A model generated the notes under the pieces. That model had not been told where the DNA came from and ran no database searches. It was given only the letters and a program-made list of their open reading frames with translations. Below are positions 42,041 through 49,638 of a stretch of DNA of 64,000 bases, piece by piece (within the stretch, counting starts at the first letter, position 1; every line of letters starts with the position of its first letter). This stretch comes from Micavibrio sp. GTDB lineage: Bacteria; Pseudomonadota; Alphaproteobacteria; Micavibrionales; Micavibrionaceae. Made by a program: the position numbers and the translations under genes. The stretch is taken from the NCBI GenBank assembly GCA_030824965.1, contig JAPJQV010000004.1, forward strand, positions 62,001-126,000. Direction: 5' to 3'.

Positions 42041-43684
42041 TTAGAAATCCATGCCGCCCATGCCGCCCATGCCTGCGCCAGGATGAGCATCAGCCTTGTC
42101 GTCTTTTGGCATGTCGGTGATCATCGCTTCGGTGGTGATCATAATACCGGCAACCGAGGACGCGTTCTGAAGCGCGACGCGGACAACCTTAACCGGGTCG
42201 ATAATTCCGGCTTTGACGAGATCGGTATATTCGTCGTTTTGCGCATCGTAACCAAAGTTTGCTTCTTTGGATTCGAGGAGCTTGCCAACGACGATCGAGC
42301 CTTCCTTACCGGCATTTTCGACGATCTGGCGGATTGGCGCTTGCAGGGCACGGCGGATCATTTCGATACCGGCTTGCTGGTCTGCGTTATCGGCCTTGAG
42401 ACCTTCCAGAGCTTTCGACGCCGCCAGGAGAGCCGTACCGCCGCCTGGGACGATACCTTCTTCAACGGCCGCGCGTGTTGCATGCATCGCATCGTCAACG
42501 CGGTCTTTACGCTCTTTCACTTCGACTTCGGACGCGCCGCCGACGCGGATAACGGCAACACCGCCGGCAAGTTTCGCCAGACGCTCCTGCAGTTTCTCGC
42601 GGTCGTAATCGGAAGACGTTTCTTCGATTTGCGCCTTGATCTGGGCAATACGGCCTTCGATCTCGCCTTCTTTGCCTGCGCCGTCGATGATTGTCGTATC
42701 GTCTTTCGAGATACGAACTTTCTTTGATGTACCAAGCATGTCCAGCGTAACCGATTCCAGTTTGATGCCGAGATCTTCGGAGATTACCTGACCGGCTGTC
42801 AGGATCGCCATATCTTCAAGCATCGCCTTACGACGGTCACCAAAGCCAGGAGCCTTTACAGCCGCGACTTTCAAACCGCCGCGCAGCTTGTTGACAACCA
42901 ACGTCGCCAAGGCTTCGCCTTCGATGTCTTCAGCCACGATAACCAATGGGCGACCGGATTGAACGACAGCTTCCAGAACCGGCAGGATAGACTGCAGGTT
43001 GGAGAGTTTCTTCTCGCAAAGCAGAATATAAGGATTATCCAGCTCGACGATCATTTTCTCCGGGTTTGTCACGAAATAAGGTGACAGGTAACCGCGGTCG
43101 AATTGCATACCTTCAACGACTTCCAGTTCTGTTTCCAGAGATTTGGCTTCTTCGACAGTGATGACGCCTTCTTTGCCGACCTTTTCCATAGCTTCAGCCA
43201 GTTTCTTCGCAACGTCTGAATCGCCGTTGGCAGAGATATAAGCGACTTGCTCGATTTCCTGGTTGGTCGCGACAGGTTTCGCCAGTTTCTTCAATGCGTT
43301 GACCGCTTCGACAACAGCTTTGTCGATACCGCGTTTTAGATCCATCGGGTTCATGCCAGCAGCAACAGCCTTGACGCCTTCTTGTGCAATCGCTTGCGCC
43401 AGAACGGTTGCCGTTGTTGTGCCGTCACCGGCCTGGTCGTTGGCTTTGGAGGCCACTTCGCGAACGAGCTGAGCGCCCATATTTTCGAATCTTTCCGGCA
43501 ACTCGATTTCTTTTGCAACGGAAACGCCGTCTTTTGTCGAACGTGGCGCGCCGAAAGATTTGTCGATGATAACGTTACGGCCTTTCGGACCAAGCGTTAC
43601 CTTGACGGCGTCAGCAAGAATGTTAACACCTTTTAGCATGCGGCGACGGGCTTCCCCGCCATTTTGGATTTGTTTTGCAGCCAT
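42041..43684 (-). CDS. groEL: GroEL chaperonin
   Basis: 547 residues, the usual length. Apical and equatorial motifs include VTLGPKGRNVIIDKSFGAP, the nucleotide site DGTTTATVLAQAI, and the ...AAVEEGIVPGGGTALLAA signature; the C-terminus ends in GGMGGMDF. With GroES it folds proteins in the cytoplasm. It follows groES by 27 nt and shares the CIRCE-controlled promoter. Confidence 0.98.
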   Translation of the reverse strand: MAAKQIQNGGEARRRMLKGVNILADAVKVTLGPKGRNVIIDKSFGAPRSTKDGVSVAKEIELPERFENMGAQLVREVASKANDQAGDGTTTATVLAQAIAQEGVKAVAAGMNPMDLKRGIDKAVVEAVNALKKLAKPVATNQEIEQVAYISANGDSDVAKKLAEAMEKVGKEGVITVEEAKSLETELEVVEGMQFDRGYLSPYFVTNPEKMIVELDNPYILLCEKKLSNLQSILPVLEAVVQSGRPLVIVAEDIEGEALATLVVNKLRGGLKVAAVKAPGFGDRRKAMLEDMAILTAGQVISEDLGIKLESVTLDMLGTSKKVRISKDDTTIIDGAGKEGEIEGRIAQIKAQIEETSSDYDREKLQERLAKLAGGVAVIRVGGASEVEVKERKDRVDDAMHATRAAVEEGIVPGGGTALLAASKALEGLKADNADQQAGIEMIRRALQAPIRQIVENAGKEGSIVVGKLLESKEANFGYDAQNDEYTDLVKAGIIDPVKVVRVALQNASSVAGIMITTEAMITDMPKDDKADAHPGAGMGGMGGMDF

Positions 43685-43711
43685 TGTTTTATTCCTTTGT
43701 TTTAAAATTGA

Positions 43712-44008
43712 TTAAGCGGCTTGATCTATAACGCCCATGATGTCGGATTCTTTCATAACGAGCAGCTCTTCGCCGTCGATCTGAACTTCAGTACCGGACC
43801 ATTTGGAAAAGAGAACGCGGTCACCTGCTTTAACGTCAAGCGCGATCACTTTTCCGGCTTCGTCGCGAAGACCTGTACCGACAGCGACGATTTCGCCTTC
43901 CATCGGCTTTTCCTTAGCGGTGTCCGGAATAATGATCCCACCTGCGGTTTTTTCGTTTTGCTCTACGCGGCGCAAAAGTACGCGGTCATGCAAAGGACGG
44001 AATTTCAT
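43712..44008 (-). CDS. groES: GroES co-chaperonin
   Basis: ATG 44008 (MKFRPLHDRVLLRRVEQNEK) gives 98 residues; an earlier in-frame start would reach back towards the CIRCE element. It has the mobile loop EQNEKTAGGIIIPDTAKEKP and the roof-loop segment. It caps GroEL. First gene of the groESL operon, controlled by HrcA through CIRCE. Confidence 0.97.
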   Translation of the reverse strand: MKFRPLHDRVLLRRVEQNEKTAGGIIIPDTAKEKPMEGEIVAVGTGLRDEAGKVIALDVKAGDRVLFSKWSGTEVQIDGEELLVMKESDIMGVIDQAA

Positions 44009-44056
44009 GTGTTTGTCTCTCCATATTGTTGGTTTAATCCCCCGCCGCATGAGTTG

Positions 44057-44083
44057 TTAGCACTCATCCCAAGCGAGTGCCAA
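44057..44083 (-). promoter_or_regulatory. CIRCE element (HrcA operator) of groESL
   Basis: TTAGCACTC (44057-44065), 9-nt spacer, GAGTGCCAA (44075-44083): the CIRCE consensus TTAGCACTC-N9-GAGTGCTAA with one mismatch in the second arm. It lies 48 nt before the groES ATG. HrcA binding here represses the operon until heat shock; hrcA itself is not in the window. Confidence 0.95.
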
Positions 44084-44198
44084 CTAGATAGGATGTTCTG
44101 CTAAAAATGGCAAGTTTTTCAGACAAAATTAATAATTGAATCCCACAATTGTTAGAATGGCCCAAACTTGACTTCGAATAATAAACAGGAGGTTTGTT

Positions 44199-44465
44199 AT
44201 GGCAAATTTTGAGCGGCAATTTCTCAAAGACTACCGTTTAACGACGGCAGAAATCGTCTACCATCTCCCCGACCATCCGAAACTTCTGCAAACTTTTCTC
44301 TGGCAGGAATACGATATCGCCCCGGAATTTCCGGTCCTTTTCAAATTCCTGGATTTCTGGAAACATGAAATCGAAGGTACGCTGCATTCGGTGATCGTCG
44401 CTTCGAATAAATTAATCACGCCGGGCGATACGCGATTTTATGACCACGAAATCACACTGCAATAA
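44199..44465 (+). CDS. usg: Usg-family protein
   Basis: 88 residues matching the Usg family: LKDYRLTTAEIVYHLPDHPK, LLQTFLWQEYDIAPEFPVL, and LDFWKHEIEGTLHSVIVAS. A strong ribosome site AGGAGG lies 8 nt ahead of the ATG. Usg was first noted near tryptophan genes; its role is still unknown. Single gene, divergent from groESL. Confidence 0.88.
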   Translation: MANFERQFLKDYRLTTAEIVYHLPDHPKLLQTFLWQEYDIAPEFPVLFKFLDFWKHEIEGTLHSVIVASNKLITPGDTRFYDHEITLQ

Positions 44466-44528
44466 CCTTGAAATTTAAATAAAACCAAGCCATGCTTTTA
44501 AGCGTTAGGCTTAATCCCGAAAAGCCAC

Positions 44529-44614
44529 GCCGTCTTTCGGCCATCCCCAAGGCGCACGGCGGGGAGCTTTCTCCAATCGTCATTGCGAGAAGCTTTAGCG
44601 ACACGGCAATCCAG
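44529..44614. repeat. Interspersed palindromic repeat in the usg-ferredoxin gap
   Basis: The 311-nt gap 44466-44776 has no credible gene. It holds CGCCGT/ACGGCG arms (about 44529-44561) and then CGTCATTGCGAG...CGG-CAATCCAG (44578-44614), which matches the GTCATTGCGAG...GCAATCCAG type of interspersed repeat of many bacteria. ATTGC and GCAAT are the stem ends. Confidence 0.65.
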
Positions 44615-44635
44615 AATCCTTCCAAAACTTCGGAG

Positions 44636-44666
44636 AAAAAGGGGGACGGAGTAAATCACTCCGTCC
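44636..44666 (-). terminator. Terminator of the ferredoxin operon
   Basis: GGACGGAGT (44644-44652) and ACTCCGTCC (44658-44666) form a perfect 9-bp stem with a 5-nt loop. On the minus strand it is followed by CCCTTTTTC. It lies about 110 nt past the ferredoxin stop. Confidence 0.65.
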
Positions 44667-44776
44667 GGGGGAAATATTTTAATAAAATTTCCATTGAAAA
44701 AACTTTTTCAAAAAAATGGCATATCGAACTAGGAGCCTATGCTAGATCGTTGAAATTAAACATATATTAGAAAGAG

Positions 44777-45100
44777 TTAATTCTTCTCTGAGCCAGGTGC
44801 CAGCGTAACCTCGAGCCCGTCGAGCTTTTCGCTCATTAATATCTGGCAAGACAGGCGCGAATTATCCTGTAAACCGATCCCTTGATCGTCGAGCAAGTCC
44901 CGCTCGTCATCGGACGGCTCTATCAATTTATCCTGCCATTTCTCATCGACATAGACATGACAGGTCGCGCAGCAACAAGCCCCGCCGCAATCGGCCCGGA
45001 TCGGCAGGCCGTGGTCACGGATAATTTCCATCACGCGCCATCCTTCGATGCCGTCAATTTCATGAAGCTTACCATCCATATCGGTGACTTTAATTTTCAT
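44777..45100 (-). CDS. Adrenodoxin-type [2Fe-2S] ferredoxin
   Basis: 107 residues. Cluster ligands lie in ADCGGACCCATCHVYV (CX5CX2C pattern) and a fourth Cys in SRLSCQILMSEKLDGL. One more Cys than usual sits inside the loop (CCCATC). It carries single electrons, probably from the ferredoxin reductase in the same operon, to a P450, Fe-S biogenesis or other acceptor. Its start overlaps the stop of the upstream membrane protein gene by 4 nt. Confidence 0.9.
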   Translation of the reverse strand: MKIKVTDMDGKLHEIDGIEGWRVMEIIRDHGLPIRADCGGACCCATCHVYVDEKWQDKLIEPSDDERDLLDDQGIGLQDNSRLSCQILMSEKLDGLEVTLAPGSEKN

Positions 45101-45921
45101 TTCTCGATATCCTGTAAGGCTGCCGGATGTTTTGGCAAAATAGAGCGAAGCGCATAAACCATTGAAGCCGTGGTGATAAGGCTAATCAATGTCTCAATCA
45201 CGACGCTGACCATGACCATCACAAAACGACCGATATCGGATTCCGGTCCTCCGACAAGAGCGGTCAAAAATGTCGACAATATCATCGCTAAAATAAAACA
45301 CGGGACCATGGAAATAAGGAACACGCCCATCATTTTGATCGAGGCAATAAAACCCCCGAGTTTCGTTAGAAATTGGCCCATGGGCATCAACACGACAACA
45401 GGAATATAAAGCCATAGGTAACGAAAGGCATACAGACTTAGGAAGACCAATATCATCGCCGGTATGAACAGCATCGGATTTCCTGGCGGCACTTCAGGAT
45501 TTTGCGCAGTTTCATCTACACCTGCCATATCGTAAAACATGGCGTAAATCTCTTTCAGTCCATAAGCAGCGAAAGTGATCAGGACAAACATAATCGTCGA
45601 AGACATTATACCTCGCGCGCGCAAAAGCAACGCGCTCATATGGCGTTCGGTTACGTCTTCCGGCAGCAGGATTGGCCAGCGCTCTAAAAAGAGCAGGGTC
45701 CGCAAAAACTGGGCCAGCAACCAGCCTTCGGCAAAAGAAGCCGGCAATGTAATTAAAGCTTGGCGGAGAAAATTATCCTGATACCCGAAAGCGAAAATAA
45801 CGACCGTACAGGCGAGCTTGATGAAGACCGGCACAAAAGCAAGCTTCAGCAAATACCGCCGCTCCTGCCAAACTGTTTTATAGCCGAAACTGGCGGAATC
45901 GATGAGATCGAATGCTTTCAT
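45097..45921 (-). CDS. Multi-pass membrane protein in the ferredoxin operon
   Basis: 274 residues with about six hydrophobic segments (FVPVFIKLACTVVIFAFGY, MSSTIMFVLITFAAYGL, MLFIPAMILVFLSLYAFRYL, LYIPVVVLMPMGQFLTKL, VFLISMVPCFILAMILSTFL and VMVMVSVVIETLISLITTA). No family recognised; the N-terminus (MKAFDLIDSASFGYKTVWQE) fits a conserved hypothetical type. It overlaps both neighbours by 4 nt, tying it tightly to ferredoxin and its reductase, so a membrane electron acceptor is conceivable, but no His pairs for heme stand out. Confidence 0.65.
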   Translation of the reverse strand: MKAFDLIDSASFGYKTVWQERRYLLKLAFVPVFIKLACTVVIFAFGYQDNFLRQALITLPASFAEGWLLAQFLRTLLFLERWPILLPEDVTERHMSALLLRARGIMSSTIMFVLITFAAYGLKEIYAMFYDMAGVDETAQNPEVPPGNPMLFIPAMILVFLSLYAFRYLWLYIPVVVLMPMGQFLTKLGGFIASIKMMGVFLISMVPCFILAMILSTFLTALVGGPESDIGRFVMVMVSVVIETLISLITTASMVYALRSILPKHPAALQDIEK

Positions 45922-46943
45922 ACGCCAAGCTTTTCCTGCAATTGAGACGAGGACGTCGTGTATTGGAAACGCAATTTCTTATCCGGATAAACATATCTGA
46001 ACGCTTGCTGCGCGGCCAGTGCTCCTTCGTGAAAACCGGACAGAATAAGCTTTAATTTACCCGGATAATGATTGATATCGCCGATAGCAAAGATGCCTTT
46101 TTCCGATGTTTCGAATTTCTCGGTATCGACCGGAATTAAATTTTCATGCAAATTCAAACCGAAATTGGCGATCGGCCCGAGCTTCATCGTCAGGCCGTAA
46201 AATGGCAGCAACGTATCGCATTCGATATCGAATTCTCCCAGATCTTTCGATTTGAGTTTCAGACCTGAAAGTTGATTGCCTTCGCCGTTCAATGCCGCAA
46301 TATCGGCTATGACAAGATTAAGTTTTCCAAGATCGACGAGTTCTCGCATTTTATTGACGCTGTCAGGCGCGGCACGAAAATCGTCACGGCGGTGAATAAG
46401 CGTTACAGATTTGGCAATCGGCTGGAGATTTATCGTCCAATCTAATGCGGAGTCGCCTCCGCCGGCAATAACGATGCGCCGGTCACGGAATGTCTCCATT
46501 CTTCGAACGGCATAGAAAACGCTCGTTCCTTCATAAGCATCAATTCCGGCCAATGCCGGTTTCTTCGGGACAAAAGAGCCACCGCCCGCCGCGATCATGA
46601 TCACGGGCGCTTCGATAACCGTACCTTCGCTGGTCGTAATCTTCCATTTGCCGTCCGGCGTTTTCTCGCAAGCTTCCGCCATCTCGCCGAAATGGAAAGT
46701 CGGGCTAAAGGGTTTGATCTGTTCAAGCAAGCGCTCGGTTAAATCCTGACCTGAAATCACCGGCCATGCCGGAATGTCGTAAATCGGTTTTTCGGGGTAC
46801 AGTTCCGCGCATTGACCGCCGGGCTTGTCGAGAATATCGATCAGATGGCATTTCATGTCCAAAAGCCCAAGTTCGAATACGGCGAACAGGCCGACAGGCC
46901 CTGCTCCTATGATAATTATGTCTGTCTGGTGATGTTCTGGCAT
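45918..46943 (-). CDS. Ferredoxin-NADP+ reductase, thioredoxin-reductase-like
   Basis: 341 residues. FAD-binding motif IIIGAGPVGLFAVFELG, then DKPGGQCAELYPEKPIYDIP, NADPH motif VIAGGGDSALDWTIN, and the C-terminal ISGFHEGALAAQQAFRYVYP. There is no CxxC redox pair, which marks the TrxR-like FNR type of Bacillus and many alphaproteobacteria rather than thioredoxin reductase. It reduces ferredoxin with NADPH, probably the one encoded two genes downstream. First gene of the operon; divergent from ctaA. Confidence 0.9.
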   Translation of the reverse strand: MPEHHQTDIIIIGAGPVGLFAVFELGLLDMKCHLIDILDKPGGQCAELYPEKPIYDIPAWPVISGQDLTERLLEQIKPFSPTFHFGEMAEACEKTPDGKWKITTSEGTVIEAPVIMIAAGGGSFVPKKPALAGIDAYEGTSVFYAVRRMETFRDRRIVIAGGGDSALDWTINLQPIAKSVTLIHRRDDFRAAPDSVNKMRELVDLGKLNLVIADIAALNGEGNQLSGLKLKSKDLGEFDIECDTLLPFYGLTMKLGPIANFGLNLHENLIPVDTEKFETSEKGIFAIGDINHYPGKLKLILSGFHEGALAAQQAFRYVYPDKKLRFQYTTSSSQLQEKLGV

Positions 46944-47021
46944 GGGAAGAGATTTACGGCTTCAAATACCGAATTGCAATCCTTTCTATAGGGTTTATAT
47001 AAGCCTTCAAGGACGGCAAAT

Positions 47022-48068
47022 ATGACACCCAATAAAAAAATCGGCATTTGGCTTCTCACCGTAGCTTTGATGGTCATGATTATGACTTTGATCGGCGCAA
47101 TCACCCGCCTGACCGAAAGCGGCCTTTCGATCACTGAATGGAAACCAATTACGGGTGCCATTCCGCCTATAGGTGACGCTGCTTGGACGGCAGAATTTGA
47201 AAAATACAAAGAAACCCCTGAGTTCGCCCAAAAGCATTTCTGGATGACGGTAGAGGATTTCAAACGGATTTTCTTTTGGGAATGGCTGCATCGGTTCTGG
47301 GGCCGCTTGATCGGTCTTGCCTATGCCGTTCCACTTTTGATTTTCTGGTTGAAAAAATATATTCCCCAAAACGATAAACCGAAATTGCTCGGCCTTTTGG
47401 TTCTCGGCGCATCACAAGGCGCGCTCGGCTGGTTCATGGTCAAATCTGGCCTTGTCGATCAGCCCTCTGTTTCACATTACAGACTGGCGGCGCATCTCGC
47501 CCTCGCTTTACTCTTGTACTCCTTACTATTCCTCCAAGGAATGGCCTTTATCCGCCGCGACAAAGCACCGCTTGATTTGCCAAGGGCGTCCTGCGGTTTA
47601 CAATGGCACGGTATAATCTCCCTGATCTTCGTTTGCCTGACGATATTATGGGGCGCTTTTACCGCAGGCCTCGATGCCGGAATGATGTATAATACATTTC
47701 CTAAAATGGGGGCCGGATTGGTACCGCCCGATATGTGGGCGCATTATCCTAAATGGCTAAACCTGTTTGAAAATCATGCCTCCGTGCAATTCACTCATCG
47801 CTGGATCGCCATTACGACAGGCTCGGTTCTTTTAACTTATGCCGTTCATGGATTTAAATTTGATGCGAAGCATTTCGGATTTTTAGGGCTGTGGGTATTG
47901 ATTCAAATTGCGCTAGGCATCGGCACGCTGATGATGTTCGGCGGCGAAAACCTGAAAGCGGCCATCCATATTGCTGCGACTCACCAATTTGGCGCCGTGA
48001 TATTGTTGACGATTACGCTGCTGACACTTTACAGGATCAAGCTTTCGCGAGACAAAATATCTTTGTAG
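47022..48068 (+). CDS. ctaA: Heme A synthase (Cox15/CtaA)
   Basis: 348 residues with about eight helices. The paired heme-ligand histidines are in EWLHRFWGRLIG, HYRLAAHLALAL, QFTHRWIAITTG and IAATHQFGAVIL; the opening ITRLTESGLSITEWKPITG is the usual family mark. It oxidises the heme O methyl group to formyl, giving heme A for cytochrome oxidase aa3. The 3' end overlaps the convergent glycosyltransferase gene by 40 nt. Confidence 0.95.
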   Translation: MTPNKKIGIWLLTVALMVMIMTLIGAITRLTESGLSITEWKPITGAIPPIGDAAWTAEFEKYKETPEFAQKHFWMTVEDFKRIFFWEWLHRFWGRLIGLAYAVPLLIFWLKKYIPQNDKPKLLGLLVLGASQGALGWFMVKSGLVDQPSVSHYRLAAHLALALLLYSLLFLQGMAFIRRDKAPLDLPRASCGLQWHGIISLIFVCLTILWGAFTAGLDAGMMYNTFPKMGAGLVPPDMWAHYPKWLNLFENHASVQFTHRWIAITTGSVLLTYAVHGFKFDAKHFGFLGLWVLIQIALGIGTLMMFGGENLKAAIHIAATHQFGAVILLTITLLTLYRIKLSRDKISL

Positions 48069-49078
48069 AACTTGAGATAGGCCTCGACCGTTTTCTCCTT
48101 GGTGAATTCGCCAAGATATCTCTGATAGCCGTTGCCGGATAATTTTTTTTGCAATGTTTCATTACCGGACAATATTTTCAATGTAGATTCCAGGCCTTTT
48201 ATATCGTTAACCGCAAACACCAGCGCGTCTTCACCGTCATGGACATATTGGCTTGGCCCTTCAGAATTTGATGTAATAAGTGGCTTTTTGTTAGCCCAGG
48301 CTTGCACGAATACATTACCAAACGGCTCATGGCGTGACGGCACGCAAACAATGTCACTGGCAGCCATTAAGGCGGCACGATCATTGCGCCAGCCTAAAAA
48401 ATGAATACGCTCCTGTATTCCAAGGCTACAGGATAGTTCCTCCAGCTCTTGCTGCAACGGGCCGACGCCCGCAATCCAGACATGAACATCGGATAAATCT
48501 TCAACTGCTTTGATAAGGATATCCAATGCTTTGTTTTCATGGAGCCGCGCCAGCGCAAGCACGATAACGGCTTTGTCCGGTGTATTTAACTCCGCCCGCG
48601 AAACAGGATCCGCGCTTTCAGCCGGCGCATAATTATTGATATGAACGATTCTTGATTGTGCGACACCTTCCCGCAATAGGTAGGATTTGATGTCGGGCGT
48701 ATTAGCAATAAAGTAATCCGATGTTTTATAATATTTGAGATCATAATATCCGCCAAGCCGGGAGACTTTCAGATATTTCCCGTCTTTCGAAGCCGGTGTT
48801 TTGACCGTGCCGCGCGACATCCATGTCTGAACGATCACCGGATCAAAATCCTTGATGATCTGTTTTAACTTCCATGGCGTATAAAGATCGACTTTGCCGC
48901 CGAAAGGCAATGTATGAATTTTAATATCTGCAGCTTCGAGCCTTGGATTACGGCCCTTATTGCTGCGCGCCGCAACTTCGATTTCAAGTCCTGCCTCCTT
49001 CAAAGCGAGACATGTATCGACAAAAGCCGTTTCGGCCCCGCCTTGTTCCGCACCCGCCATGACCTGCAAAATCTTCAC
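48029..49078 (-). CDS. Glycosyltransferase family 4
   Basis: 349 residues, GT-B fold. N-terminal GG(A/G)E loop is AGAEQGGAETAFVDTCLALK; C-terminal donor site has VLALARLHENKALDILIKAV, HVWIAGVGPLQQELE and the EX7E motif PSRHEPFGNVFVQAWANKKP. Members add sugars to lipid or polysaccharide acceptors on the cytoplasmic face. The acceptor is unknown. Starts 4 nt inside the stop of the next gene upstream. Confidence 0.88.
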   Translation of the reverse strand: MKILQVMAGAEQGGAETAFVDTCLALKEAGLEIEVAARSNKGRNPRLEAADIKIHTLPFGGKVDLYTPWKLKQIIKDFDPVIVQTWMSRGTVKTPASKDGKYLKVSRLGGYYDLKYYKTSDYFIANTPDIKSYLLREGVAQSRIVHINNYAPAESADPVSRAELNTPDKAVIVLALARLHENKALDILIKAVEDLSDVHVWIAGVGPLQQELEELSCSLGIQERIHFLGWRNDRAALMAASDIVCVPSRHEPFGNVFVQAWANKKPLITSNSEGPSQYVHDGEDALVFAVNDIKGLESTLKILSGNETLQKKLSGNGYQRYLGEFTKEKTVEAYLKFYKDILSRESLIL

Positions 49079-49635
49079 TTCGTCACCAACGGCTTATCAA
49101 GACCGAGCGTTTCGACGAGTAGTTTTTTTAGATCGCTTTGTGTGTCATCCATTGTACCGAGAAGCTTCCGGCATTCTTTTTTTTCGGTAATCGGGATGGA
49201 CTTCATGCTTTTACTTTTAAAAGCGACAGCTTCATCGACTTTTTTAAGATAATTCTTAGTTTCCATGGGACTGGCGAAGTCCTGTAACTTGATCATGGCG
49301 TCTAAACGATTTCTCGCTTCTTTGATCAGAGGGTCAATATCTGCCTGCCATTCACCAACGCGCTTTTGCATGGAAGCTGCAAATTCAGGATTATGCTGGC
49401 TGCAGGACTTCGACGCAGCGGCAATGTTCTTATAGACGTCTTCGACAGCGCGGATTACTCCGTGGCTGTTCCGGATGGCGGCAAATTGCTTTATCTGGTT
49501 GTCGCTTAAATCGCCGAGAATTTTCTTGCTTGCGGCGTCCAGTTCCGTTAGCGGCGTATCAGACTTTTTCCCGGCAGCATGCACTGTTACCGGGAATACC
49601 ATAATAGAAACGGCAAGAAGAAGCCGGATGAACAT
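49075..49635 (-). CDS. Secreted helical protein of unknown function
   Basis: 186 residues with signal peptide MFIRLLLAVSIMVFPVTVHA. The mature part is predominantly helical and charged (LTELDAASKKILGDLSDNQI, then KQFAAIRNSHGVIRAVEDVY) with two Cys (SKSCSQHN and KKECRKLL) that could form a disulfide. No family recognised. It lies 3 nt after the rne stop and overlaps the glycosyltransferase start by 4 nt, so the three share a transcript. Confidence 0.7.
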   Translation of the reverse strand: MFIRLLLAVSIMVFPVTVHAAGKKSDTPLTELDAASKKILGDLSDNQIKQFAAIRNSHGVIRAVEDVYKNIAAASKSCSQHNPEFAASMQKRVGEWQADIDPLIKEARNRLDAMIKLQDFASPMETKNYLKKVDEAVAFKSKSMKSIPITEKKECRKLLGTMDDTQSDLKKLLVETLGLDKPLVTK

Positions 49636-49638
49636 GGC

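Noticed and set aside
42083..42727. 214-residue plus-strand frame inside groEL
   Set aside because: Antisense to groEL; a codon-bias shadow.
44492..44770. 92-residue frame in the usg-ferredoxin gap
   Set aside because: The peptide (SPIVIARSFSDTAIQNPS) is the translation of the GTCATTGCGAG repeat and reads through a terminator hairpin; no ribosome site.
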